A stretch of 38,936 bases of DNA from a candidate division WWE3 bacterium (GTDB lineage: Bacteria > Patescibacteriota > WWE3 > 2-01-FULL-39-13): positions 1 to 38,936 of the forward strand of contig JALWZX010000065.1 in NCBI GenBank assembly GCA_027002375.1, given 5' to 3'. The notes below the pieces were generated by a model. It was given only the letters and a program-made list of their open reading frames with translations. It was not told the origin of the DNA and did not search any database. Positions 9,293-18,434 of this stretch are shown piece by piece (positions within the stretch are counted from its first letter, which is position 1; each line of letters begins with the position of its first letter). Both the position numbers and the translations under genes were made by a program.

Positions 9293-11971
9293 ATGCGGTT
9301 AAAAGACATAAATAATATTTTAATAATACTTGTTATTCTGATTGCTCTTAGTGTTAATCAGGTTCTAATTGCACAAGATGTAAATTACGACGTTCTAAAA
9401 TATGCAAATGCACAAGAGATAAGTGATCAGATTCAACAAAATAATGATGAGATTGCAGTTGATATTCCAGCCGAGGTAAAAGAATCTGCAGATGAATTGG
9501 TGAAAAGTAAGAATACTACAGAAAGTAATTTTGATCCAGAACTTAAAACGCATGTTTCTGATGAGTTTGTCACAGTTTATAAGCGTAATGGTAAGTATAA
9601 AATCAGCTATACTCTTGGTGAAGGTTCTAACCTTGGAGTTCCTCATAAATCTGCATATAAAAAAATAGAAGATAATATTTACCAGTATGATAATGTTTAC
9701 GATGGTATAGATTTGAGATTTACAAAAAGTAATTCAGATGTATTAGAGGAATTCATTGTTGATTCAAAAGAAAAAGCTTTAGAGATTACAGAATTGCCTG
9801 AAATAGTTTCACATGATGGTTTATATTATGAAACGAATTTTGATGGCTCAATAACATTCAGAGATGAAAATACCACAGAAGTAATTTTTTCTATACCGAA
9901 GCCGGTAATGTATGAGCTAAATGATAAGGATGATGATAATTACGGTTTGCACTACGAAATTTACAAAAAGAACGACAAAACATATTTAGTAAAAGTAATC
10001 GATAAACAAGGTAGAGAATGGTTAGCAGATTCAAATCGACAATACCCAATTGTTGTAGATGCAACTACCGTAGATACATCTACATCTGTTAACGCGACTG
10101 TATATTCTTTTCAAAGGAAAATTTGGTTTGACGGTCAAAGGTATTGGGTTTCATTTTATAGTTATGGGGATACAAGATTAGAATTTTGGTATTCAGAAGA
10201 TGGAACAAGTTGGACAGAAAATACAAGTGCGAGATTATCGTATGCTAATTATGATTATTCAATTGTTCCAAGCAGTGGATATCTATATATAGCATATACT
10301 AGGTCAAATGATATTAGGTTGCGAAAAGCCAAAGACTACCCATCTGGTTTGTTTTCGTGGGATACCGAAGTTACCATTTTCGATGGAACCGGTAGTACTA
10401 ATGCTTATAGATACCCAAATGTCTCGGTTAGTCCCAATGGAAACGTTTTTGTTACTGCAAGGCATTATATAGAAACGTCAGCAACAATTACAGATGTAAC
10501 AGAAGACGGAACTGTGGATTCCTGGGGTGGTCAAGATACGAGCTCAGATTATTTTGGATTTGGTAGGCAAAAGTTCATATGGTGGTATTATCAAGAAAGA
10601 GGCTATATTGAATGGAATGTCGCATCAAAATTACCGTATGATGCTAATATTACAGATGTTGATTTTACGTATCATGGTTATCAAAGGGATTATGACGGTC
10701 AAATTAGAGATTTGAAAACATACAGGCCATCTACGTCATCTGCGAGTGATATATACTCTGATGCAGGTGGTGGAACAACCTATATTAACCCTTCTAACTT
10801 TCCACAAGTAGCGTCAAATCAAACAGTTGACCTTGGAACAACAGCTGATTCTGATCTAGAAGGACAATTGTCTAGCGGGTGGTTTGCAATTGGAGTGAGG
10901 TGTGATACTGAGGGGTCAGGTACAGGTAGATCGCTTATATATTCTGAAGATAATACTAGCTCGAATCCAGCGCCAAGGTTAAGTGTTCAATATAATGAAT
11001 ATCAAATTGTCTCTAAAAAAAGTACATATTCAGATAACATAACAACGTGGGATTCCACAGTAACCTTAGATCACTCAAGTACAAGTTATAATACAAGTGC
11101 AATTGTTCCATTAGCTAGTGGTAAAATGTATGCAGTTTGGCAAAAGGGAAACGATCTGAAAGGTGCGATTTATAACGGTACAAGTTGGGGTTCTACGTCT
11201 ACCATTGTTTCAGGTGGAATTGCCAGCGGAACTAGCAGTATATCTGTAGTTAGTGTCCCGAGTAAAGATGATGTTCACGTGGCATATATATCAAACTCTG
11301 GTGGTTATATTAGATACATATACTATAATGGGTCTTCGTGGGGGTCATATGTAACGTTAGATGGCACAGGAACAAACTACACACCAGTAATATCAGTAGA
11401 TACTAATAGAAATGACAATGTTCATGTTGCATGGATTCGCAACAATCAGACTATATATTATAAACGCGGTGTATCACCATATGCTAGCGCCAATTTTACA
11501 AGCACTGCTGATACGATTGAAAGTACTGGAACTAATAAATGGTTAACGACAACATTCGATACGCGTGATACCAATGATTTCATAATACTCGCATGGACAG
11601 AGGGATCCTCTTCGCCTTATAATATTAAATGGTACAAAAGATCTTTATATCAACCAGGCAATTGCGTATTAGATGAGAATTCGAGTAGGGATCAAGTAAT
11701 CATTAATTGGATCGATACAAACAACCAAGAAAAACATTACATATTGCAAAAAAGTACTAATGAAGGTGCTTATTCTACTATTGGTACATTAAATGCTAAT
11801 ACCACCTCTTATACTGATACAAGTGTTTCAACTGGAAATTCGTATCAGTACAAGGTATATGCAACTGATGACGTAAATGAATCATACGCATGCTATACTT
11901 CTAAGTTAACATTTGCTACTAGTAGTTTCGGTTTTGAAGGTGTCAAACTAGAAGGTTTAGAAATTAATTAG
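9293..11971 (+). CDS. Secreted propeller protein with inserted beta domain and FN3 end
   Basis: 892 aa. Residues about 8-27 form a hydrophobic signal peptide. Residues about 100-255 match the N-terminal domain seen in many large secreted or RHS-like bacterial proteins ('YDNVYDGIDLRF', ending 'YPIVVDATTV'). A sialidase-like propeller follows, with repeated 'VHVAWI/VHVAYI' and 'WYSEDGTSW' strands. It is interrupted at about residues 392-569 by a DNRLRE/CBM-like beta-sandwich ('SGWFAIGVR'). An FN3-like domain lies at about 788-880. It starts 15 nt after the giant gene on the same strand, so co-transcription is likely. No Shine-Dalgarno sequence is visible, and a TACAGT box ends 9 nt before the ATG. 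Function is unknown; binding to glycan or protein at the cell surface is inferred. Confidence 0.8.
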   Translation: MRLKDINNILIILVILIALSVNQVLIAQDVNYDVLKYANAQEISDQIQQNNDEIAVDIPAEVKESADELVKSKNTTESNFDPELKTHVSDEFVTVYKRNGKYKISYTLGEGSNLGVPHKSAYKKIEDNIYQYDNVYDGIDLRFTKSNSDVLEEFIVDSKEKALEITELPEIVSHDGLYYETNFDGSITFRDENTTEVIFSIPKPVMYELNDKDDDNYGLHYEIYKKNDKTYLVKVIDKQGREWLADSNRQYPIVVDATTVDTSTSVNATVYSFQRKIWFDGQRYWVSFYSYGDTRLEFWYSEDGTSWTENTSARLSYANYDYSIVPSSGYLYIAYTRSNDIRLRKAKDYPSGLFSWDTEVTIFDGTGSTNAYRYPNVSVSPNGNVFVTARHYIETSATITDVTEDGTVDSWGGQDTSSDYFGFGRQKFIWWYYQERGYIEWNVASKLPYDANITDVDFTYHGYQRDYDGQIRDLKTYRPSTSSASDIYSDAGGGTTYINPSNFPQVASNQTVDLGTTADSDLEGQLSSGWFAIGVRCDTEGSGTGRSLIYSEDNTSSNPAPRLSVQYNEYQIVSKKSTYSDNITTWDSTVTLDHSSTSYNTSAIVPLASGKMYAVWQKGNDLKGAIYNGTSWGSTSTIVSGGIASGTSSISVVSVPSKDDVHVAYISNSGGYIRYIYYNGSSWGSYVTLDGTGTNYTPVISVDTNRNDNVHVAWIRNNQTIYYKRGVSPYASANFTSTADTIESTGTNKWLTTTFDTRDTNDFIILAWTEGSSSPYNIKWYKRSLYQPGNCVLDENSSRDQVIINWIDTNNQEKHYILQKSTNEGAYSTIGTLNANTTSYTDTSVSTGNSYQYKVYATDDVNESYACYTSKLTFATSSFGFEGVKLEGLEIN

Positions 11972-12009
11972 TATGCTTGGTGGAAATTAACCTAATTTTT
12001 GGTTTATTG

Positions 12010-15000
12010 TTAGGTGTCACTTGTAGCTACTATGTAATTACCTCCTGTATAGCTACCTTCACCTAAAACTGAAGGTATCTTAATACCCCAGTAGATTGTT
12101 GTAGATGAATTTGATGGTGATTGTGTTGATTTAGGCAAACTTATATCGACAACAGATGAAGTTGTTGATAATTGTGTGCCAGATCCATAAGTAAAGGTAG
12201 ATGTTGAATATTCTTGGTTATTAGCTGGTATTGTATCACCACTACAAGTAGGGTAGGTTGTGCACATATCATCACCAGAAAGATCTACATCAATAGATTG
12301 ATTGCCTGTATTTGTTACAGTTGTAGTTTGATTTGTTGACCCAGAGTCGTCGCCCGCTAACATAAAACCGTAAGATAAAGAAGAGTCAGTAGATAAGGCT
12401 AAAAGACTATTTACATCTGTAATGTCAGAACTACTTAAATTGTCGGCATTTTTTCCAGCCTGATCTGTTGCTTTTATATATCCAAGCCAATATTCTGTAG
12501 CATAAGTTCCAGTATCAGTTGCATCAGCGAAGAACTGTATATCTGCTGAGCAAGTAGCTGTACATGAGCTTCCTGAACAATTTGATAAATTACAATTTGT
12601 ATCTGCATAGCAATTTTCATCATTTGTGGTACAGCTACTTGCTCCTGTTACACCTGATCTAAATAACTTTCCGGTTACAGTATCAATGTCAGAATATCCG
12701 TCTGGATCTGTGACTGTAGCTGTCCAAGTTACAGTTTTGGTAGAACCCTCACTTAAATCAATGTCATTACCTGAATTTACATCAACTGTTGTTACAGTTG
12801 GTAATTGGTTAGTCTTAAATTCTTGAATCTTAGACCAAGCTCCAGCAACACCGCCTGAGTCCCAAAACCTAATGCGCCAATAGTAAGTGCTACCATCAGA
12901 TAGAGCAGATCCACCGTAAGAAATATCACTCGATCTAGAATCTTCAGACAATGACGATATTGAGGTTTTACCACTATCCCACATTTCTGGTGTGTCAGTC
13001 CAATCATTATCATTACCAACTTGTATCTGATAATAACTTGAGGTTTCCCCGGTATCATCGTCATCAAAGATAGCTGAAAAAACAGGCGCAGATATTCCCG
13101 TGGCAGGTGATGTTTGTCCGTTTTGTGCTGATGTGTTATTGCAGTATGGTGTTTGTGGTGGATTCGGTCTAGGTGAAAACAAAGAACTTAGGTTTACACC
13201 AGTTAAACCATACGAATTCCCAATAAATATATCGTCACCACCATTATCACCTTCATCTAATTGTCTAAAATCTATTGTGTCGTTAGCAGTTAAACTAAAA
13301 ATACCACTACCAGACCAACCCCCATCAAATGTATCGGCAGTACCTTGATCGCCCCTAATATATGTTCCTGTATTTCCCAATGGCGAAATTGTATCATTTA
13401 TGTAAAATATACCAGCCGAAGTAAGCCGTGCTGTGCCGGTTGTTCTGTTAGTTCTTGCGCCACTTGTGAATATATATTTATCAGTTTTCAAAACAGTTGT
13501 TTTGCTATTAGATAAGGAGAAAGAAAATGATCCTGTACTTTGTGTATCTACCGTATCGAAGGTAATTATTTCATTACGTCCACCAATATCTTGACTTCCA
13601 GCATTTTCATGTATTTGCAAATAATCCGCGTAATTAGGCAATTGAACAATGGCTATACCAGTTTTTGAGGATATCGTTTGTGTGCTATATGCCGAATATG
13701 CACCAGTTGCTCCCCATTCTAATCTTAAGACGTCGTCCTTATTCGCTTTTATTATAGTCATGTTTGATGTCGCACCCTCAGTAATTCCGTCGGTACCCCT
13801 TATATACACATAGTCAAATGATTGAGGTATAGCAGTGCCATTTAGGCTTAAATCTGAAGTAGCGCTAGTTCTGTTTGTTGCACCATCAATACCGATATTA
13901 TAAGTAATTAGATAGTAGCCAGCTTCTTTCAGCACAATTTGCTCTGGGTTAGTTGAAGTACTATGGCCATAAACATTTGTGTCAGAATTTTCTATCGATG
14001 TTGTAAAATTAATATTTTGTTTTGATGTGGAAGTCGACTGATTATCTTGTCCTTGCAGTTTTAAATAATTCCAATTGTCATCTAATTTTAAGATCCAAAG
14101 TGACGATCTGTTAGCAACAAGTGTATGTGATGCGCTATTAGTGCCAGATCTAATAATTTCTACTCTAAAATTATCGTTCAAATCTGCATTAGCAACTCCA
14201 TAACCATATGTATAATATCTATCGTTATTCGCATTGCGTCTATAACCCTGACCGTGACCCAACAAACCTTCAGTTCCACCTAACAAAACTCTTGATAGAT
14301 AACTTATTCTGTTTCCGTATGTATCGTTCCTTGCAACTACTACATAACCAAATAAAAAATGTCCACTGTCGTTAAATAAAACATCTATATCGTTGGCATT
14401 TTGTGTAAATGCAGAATCTTCTGTTACTTGTGAATTAAAAGGCACACCAGTATAAGATGTATTATTAGTATCATGTGTACCGCTCGTGTCCCTATAAATT
14501 CCCATATTACCAGTTGAATCAAAATTAGATGCCATACTAAATTGTTGTGTGGTAGACCAAGAACCCTCACCACCTCTGTTATCCCAAAACTTAATACGCC
14601 AGTAATATGTATTACCCTCACTTAGTGAAGTACCAGAATAAATTATGTCATCACATCGAGTATTCTCGCTACAAGCGCTTTGTGAAGTTTTACTACTATC
14701 CCACATTTCTGCAGAAGTCCAATCTGTATCTGTACCAACTTGAATTTGGTAATAAACTGCAGTATCAGAAGTATTGGTGTCATCAAATATTGCAGAAAAA
14801 GCTGGTGTAGAATCGGTTAAATTTGTAACAGGCGATGCCTGGCCACTCTGTGCTGTATTATTATTACAATAAGGCGTTTGTGGTGCATTTGGATTATCGT
14901 TTGAGGCTGTACTAAATTGCTGATTAGCAGACCATGTACCCTCGCCACCCTGATCATCCCAAAATTTAATACGCCAATAATATGTTGAGCCAGCAGTTAG

Positions 15001-16788
15001 AGATGAACCATCGTAGATAATGTCTGATGATCTAGTATTTTCGTCTACTGGTGAGCTAAATAAAGTTTTATTACTGTTCCACATTTCTGCAGAAGTCCAA
15101 TCTGTATCTGTACCGACTTGAATTTGGTAATATTTCGCTTGATCTGATGTATCGTCATCGTCAAAAATAGCAGAAAATGCAGGTGTAGGGTCAACCAAAC
15201 CAGAAACAGGAGTAGCCTGTCCAGTTTGAGCACTATTATCGTTTGCATAAGGCGTTTGTGGTGCATTTGGAGCGTTGTTAGGGGGAACATATGGAAATAT
15301 TGTATCTAGGTTTATTGCATCTAAGCCAATTGCATTAGCAACGAACTTATCATTGTTTCCGTTGTCGCCTTCATCTATTTGTCTAAAGGTAACAGCGTCA
15401 TTTGTCGATAAATCAAATAAGCCAGCAGCAGACCATCCGCCATCAAAAGTATCAGGTGTGCTTTGATCACCTCTTACATACATACCAGTATTACCAACAG
15501 GTTGAACAGTGCCATTTATATAAAACCTGCCAGCAGATAGTAATCTTGTTGTTCCAGAGGTTCTATTGCTTCTTGCGCCAGACATGAAAAGGTATGTTCC
15601 ATCTTGTTGAATAGTGGCAGTACCTGTAGAAGTACTAAACGAAAAAGATGTTGAGTCCGCTTCGTCTGAAGTATCAAAAAGTATAGTGTTATTTAATCCT
15701 CCAACATCTTGAGTTCCACTTGTATCATGTGTTATTAAGTAATCGCCATCATCAGGTAGTTTAACAATTGCAATAAATGTTCTATCAGATCTCGTTTGAG
15801 TTCCATATGCACCAACAGCACCAGTTGCGCCCCATTCTAAAGTCAAAACATCGTTGGCAGATGCATTAATAATAGACATATTTGTAGCCGTGCCGTGTGT
15901 TGTTGAATTTAAGTATCGAATGTAAGAATAATCATATGATTGTGGTACAGCTGTTCCATTTAATGCTAAGTTAGTTGTTATAGAGGTTCTATTGGCCGCT
16001 CCATCAACACCAACAGAGTAGGTTACTAGATAATGGCCCGCAGTTTTTAAAGTAATTTGGTTTGAGTTTGTTGAAGTACTATGTCCAAAAGTATCCGTAT
16101 CCGTATTTTCAACAGATGTAGTAAAATTTATATCTTGTTTTGATGTGGAAGTCGATTGATTGTTTTGTCCCTGCAGTTTTAAATAAGCCCAACTTTCGCG
16201 TAGTTTAACGATCCAAAAAGACGAATGATTTGCTTCTAGTACATGTGATGCTGTGTTCGCCCCTTGCCTTATGATTTCAACTCTAATATCATCATTAGAG
16301 CTAACATTAACAATGCCATAACCATAAGCATAATATCTATCTGTTGTAGCGCTTCTTCTATAACCTTGACCATGCCCTGATAAGTTTTCAGTGCCACCGA
16401 CGGTTACTCTAGATAAATAAGAGATACGATTACCATATGAATCATTTCTGGCTTGCACAGAATAACCAAACAAATAGTGGCCAGCATCGCCTAAATCAAC
16501 ATCAATGTCATTAGCATCTTGTGTAAACGCTGATTCCTGAGTTTGCTGATAATTAAAAGGTACGCCTGTATAAGAAGCATTATCTGTGTCATGAGTTCCA
16601 TTTGTGTCAACATAAATAGCATAATCACCATCAGTTGCAAAAACCGTAGTGGCAAAAATACCGGTAAATAGGGTAATAACAAGAAAAAATAATAAAGCAC
16701 TGTAAATTATTCTATATTTAGAAATTTGTAATTTTAAAATATGCTTTAAAAAAGCATTAAACCAATAACACCTCAGGCAGGAATTCAT
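12010..16788 (-). CDS. Giant modular surface protein: C1q-like, FN3-like and Cys-rich modules
   Basis: 1592 aa. About 24 residues precede a hydrophobic segment (about 27-50) that serves as signal peptide or anchor. The architecture is duplicated. Module A (about 50-500) holds jelly-roll C1q/TNF-like units ('GHYLFGYSVQARND', 'GHYLVTYSVGVDG') and recurs at about 760-1203. Three FN3-like domains marked 'PQTPY.N' and 'TYYWRI.FWD' lie at about 503-615, 628-756 and 1206-1326. The C-terminal 265 residues form a Cys-containing module also found in the 20013-21686 protein, ending 'WGIKIPSVLGEGSYTG'. It lies downstream of glgA but has its own extended -10 box, which supports the ATG at 16788. There is no LPXTG motif. 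Adhesin or surface-layer roles are inferred only. Confidence 0.8.
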   Translation of the reverse strand: MNSCLRCYWFNAFLKHILKLQISKYRIIYSALLFFLVITLFTGIFATTVFATDGDYAIYVDTNGTHDTDNASYTGVPFNYQQTQESAFTQDANDIDVDLGDAGHYLFGYSVQARNDSYGNRISYLSRVTVGGTENLSGHGQGYRRSATTDRYYAYGYGIVNVSSNDDIRVEIIRQGANTASHVLEANHSSFWIVKLRESWAYLKLQGQNNQSTSTSKQDINFTTSVENTDTDTFGHSTSTNSNQITLKTAGHYLVTYSVGVDGAANRTSITTNLALNGTAVPQSYDYSYIRYLNSTTHGTATNMSIINASANDVLTLEWGATGAVGAYGTQTRSDRTFIAIVKLPDDGDYLITHDTSGTQDVGGLNNTILFDTSDEADSTSFSFSTSTGTATIQQDGTYLFMSGARSNRTSGTTRLLSAGRFYINGTVQPVGNTGMYVRGDQSTPDTFDGGWSAAGLFDLSTNDAVTFRQIDEGDNGNNDKFVANAIGLDAINLDTIFPYVPPNNAPNAPQTPYANDNSAQTGQATPVSGLVDPTPAFSAIFDDDDTSDQAKYYQIQVGTDTDWTSAEMWNSNKTLFSSPVDENTRSSDIIYDGSSLTAGSTYYWRIKFWDDQGGEGTWSANQQFSTASNDNPNAPQTPYCNNNTAQSGQASPVTNLTDSTPAFSAIFDDTNTSDTAVYYQIQVGTDTDWTSAEMWDSSKTSQSACSENTRCDDIIYSGTSLSEGNTYYWRIKFWDNRGGEGSWSTTQQFSMASNFDSTGNMGIYRDTSGTHDTNNTSYTGVPFNSQVTEDSAFTQNANDIDVLFNDSGHFLFGYVVVARNDTYGNRISYLSRVLLGGTEGLLGHGQGYRRNANNDRYYTYGYGVANADLNDNFRVEIIRSGTNSASHTLVANRSSLWILKLDDNWNYLKLQGQDNQSTSTSKQNINFTTSIENSDTNVYGHSTSTNPEQIVLKEAGYYLITYNIGIDGATNRTSATSDLSLNGTAIPQSFDYVYIRGTDGITEGATSNMTIIKANKDDVLRLEWGATGAYSAYSTQTISSKTGIAIVQLPNYADYLQIHENAGSQDIGGRNEIITFDTVDTQSTGSFSFSLSNSKTTVLKTDKYIFTSGARTNRTTGTARLTSAGIFYINDTISPLGNTGTYIRGDQGTADTFDGGWSGSGIFSLTANDTIDFRQLDEGDNGGDDIFIGNSYGLTGVNLSSLFSPRPNPPQTPYCNNTSAQNGQTSPATGISAPVFSAIFDDDDTGETSSYYQIQVGNDNDWTDTPEMWDSGKTSISSLSEDSRSSDISYGGSALSDGSTYYWRIRFWDSGGVAGAWSKIQEFKTNQLPTVTTVDVNSGNDIDLSEGSTKTVTWTATVTDPDGYSDIDTVTGKLFRSGVTGASSCTTNDENCYADTNCNLSNCSGSSCTATCSADIQFFADATDTGTYATEYWLGYIKATDQAGKNADNLSSSDITDVNSLLALSTDSSLSYGFMLAGDDSGSTNQTTTVTNTGNQSIDVDLSGDDMCTTYPTCSGDTIPANNQEYSTSTFTYGSGTQLSTTSSVVDISLPKSTQSPSNSSTTIYWGIKIPSVLGEGSYTGGNYIVATSDT
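14701..14754 (-). repeat. Near-identical FN3 module repeat, copy in FN3 no. 2
   Basis: About 54 bp match 15079-15132 with a single mismatch, an offset of 378 bp (126 codons). It encodes the 'TDTDWTSAEMW' part of two neighbouring FN3-like domains and points to recent module duplication or conversion. Confidence 0.85.
15079..15132 (-). repeat. Near-identical FN3 module repeat, copy in FN3 no. 1
   Basis: Partner of 14701-14754. The modules on either side are more diverged than this block. Confidence 0.85.
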
Positions 16789-16794
16789 AATACT

Positions 16795-16803
16795 ATTTTA
16801 ACA
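16795..16803 (-). promoter_or_regulatory. Extended -10 promoter of the 1592-aa gene
   Basis: On the minus strand TGTTAAAAT (TG-N-TAAAAT) ends 6 nt before the ATG at 16788. Transcription would start at or beside the A of the start codon, giving a leaderless mRNA. No convincing -35 box was found. Confidence 0.5.
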
Positions 16804-16860
16804 GAAAAAAAAGGTGAATGTATGAGAAATGTTACTTCAATTATGTAATAATACCTATAA

Positions 16861-16952
16861 TTTATTATCGCCAAACTTAAAACCATGCACGTTAGTGCGT
16901 GGTTAGGGTTAGCGATAAGAAACCACGGGCTTTAGCCAGTGGAGTTTCATAA
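16861..16952. repeat. Double-hairpin dispersed element, copy 1 (IS200/IS605-end-like)
   Basis: A 92-bp element related to 30725-30833. It has an outer inverted repeat TTATCGC/GCGATAA enclosing a 10-bp hairpin (16881-16904, loop GTTA), then a second hairpin (16922-16942, loop TTTA, one mismatch) and the end GGAGTTTCATAA. No ORF is inside. Paired hairpins with TTTA-type loops resemble ends of IS200/IS605 elements, so a PATE/MITE-like non-autonomous derivative is the best guess. Its right end supplies the last codon and the TGA stop of glgA. Confidence 0.6.
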
Positions 16953-18419
16953 CGCCAATGTTTTCTTATATAACATAGTATATTTTTGGGCGCTTTTGTT
17001 CCAGCTAAAGTCTTGGTTAACACAATTATTTACCATTGATGCCCATTTATTCTTATCAGACGAATACGTCACAAAAGCGCGCTGTAATGCATTTAATAAT
17101 GCATCAGAAGAAAGATCATCGAATGTAAATCCCGTTGTATTGTCGTGAACTGTATCATACAGTCCCCCAGTTGCTCGAACAACTGGTACTGAACCATATT
17201 TCATTGCAATCATTTGAGTTAGTCCGCATGGTTCAAATCTTGATGGAATTACAAACATGTCACTTGCTGAATAGATTTTTCTAGCTAAATCTTCTGAAAA
17301 TGTTATATTAGGGCTGTAGTCCTGTGTAAATTGTGGGTGTGTTTCTTTAAAATCTTTAAATAAAGCTTCTAATTGTGGATCTCCTGTGCCTAGTAAAACA
17401 AATTGATATCCCATTTCTAATATTTCTGGTAATTTATCTGCGATCAAGTCTAAGCCTTTTTGATCAGCTAAACGGCTGATTGCCGCCAAAATCGGTTTAT
17501 TTGGGTTTACATCTAATCCTAGATCCATTTGCAATCGTGCCTTGTTTTCTGCTTTTCCTTCTTTAACATTAGCCTTAGAATAGTTTTTATATATCATTTT
17601 GTCTGTTAAAGGGTTAAACACTTCGTAACTTATGCCGTTTAGAATTCCAATAATTCTTGATTCTCTTGCCTTCAAAATTTCGTCTAACCCTTCGCCATAT
17701 TCTGGTGTCAATATTTCTTTGGCATAATGCTCTGAAACAGTTGTAATAAAATCAGCACCAACAATGCCTTGCAATACAAAATCTAGATTATCATCGGCTG
17801 TGTCCCATTTAACGGTTTGATTTGTTGCAATATCTATGCCAACTTTTTCAGCAACATCTATGCTACTAAAACCTTGGTAAGCAAGATTATGTATAGTAAA
17901 AACTGTTCTTGGTAAGCCAGTTGTATTGTACCTATGCGTACTTTGAACTATTTGGGGAACTAAACCTGTGTGCCAGTCATTAAGGTGCATTACATCTGGG
18001 TGAAATATGCTGTCAGGGTAGGTAAACGCATCAGAAATTGTTCTACTAAAAAAGGCGAATCTGATTAACTCGTCCTGTGTGCTAGGCATTGCAGTTGGTG
18101 AATAATATACACCACCATTAGATAAAATTTCTTCATTATATATCAAATAGACCGGCACATCAGTATTTGGAATTACAGTTTCGTAGATGATTACTGAATA
18201 TTCCTTATCCCCATAAGGTGTTTTAAATCGTAACACTTCCTCAGTTTTTATGGTGGAATCATTGTGAATTTTTTCGTGCAGTGGTTTATAATACGGAATT
18301 GCAACTCTAACATCAACGCCTAGTTGCTTCAATGCTATGGGTAAGCTACCAATTACATCAGCGATACCACCGACTTTTACTAATGGGGAACATTCAGAAG
18401 CTGCTATTAATACTTTCAT
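16947..18419 (-). CDS. glgA: Glycogen synthase, ADP-glucose type (GT5)
   Basis: Transfers glucose from ADP-glucose to a growing alpha-1,4-glucan in the cytoplasm. The start is placed at the ATG at 18419 (490 aa), because the track start at 18423-18425 is TTG and the family begins 'MKVL.AASE..P..KVGG'. The substrate-binding KVGG motif is at about residues 15-18. 'HLNDWHTGL' and the C-terminal 'SRFEPCGLTQMIAMKYG' block hold the conserved residues of GT5 enzymes, and the length is normal. The gene begins within 20 nt of the end of the SH3-domain gene, with no Shine-Dalgarno sequence, suggesting translational coupling. No other glg gene is in the window. The final Leu codon and the TGA stop come from the double-hairpin element, so the original C-terminus may have differed. 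Confidence 0.95.
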   Translation of the reverse strand: MKVLIAASECSPLVKVGGIADVIGSLPIALKQLGVDVRVAIPYYKPLHEKIHNDSTIKTEEVLRFKTPYGDKEYSVIIYETVIPNTDVPVYLIYNEEILSNGGVYYSPTAMPSTQDELIRFAFFSRTISDAFTYPDSIFHPDVMHLNDWHTGLVPQIVQSTHRYNTTGLPRTVFTIHNLAYQGFSSIDVAEKVGIDIATNQTVKWDTADDNLDFVLQGIVGADFITTVSEHYAKEILTPEYGEGLDEILKARESRIIGILNGISYEVFNPLTDKMIYKNYSKANVKEGKAENKARLQMDLGLDVNPNKPILAAISRLADQKGLDLIADKLPEILEMGYQFVLLGTGDPQLEALFKDFKETHPQFTQDYSPNITFSEDLARKIYSASDMFVIPSRFEPCGLTQMIAMKYGSVPVVRATGGLYDTVHDNTTGFTFDDLSSDALLNALQRAFVTYSSDKNKWASMVNNCVNQDFSWNKSAQKYTMLYKKTLAL

Positions 18420-18434
18420 GGGCAAGTTTTGTCA

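Noticed and set aside
11972-12009. Terminator between the convergent genes at 11971 and 12010
   Set aside because: Only a short stem (ACCTAA/TTAGGT) with a long loop and no U-tract.
14607-14810. Plus-strand ORFs within the 1592-aa gene
   Set aside because: Shadows of repeated modules, without start signals or recognisable content.
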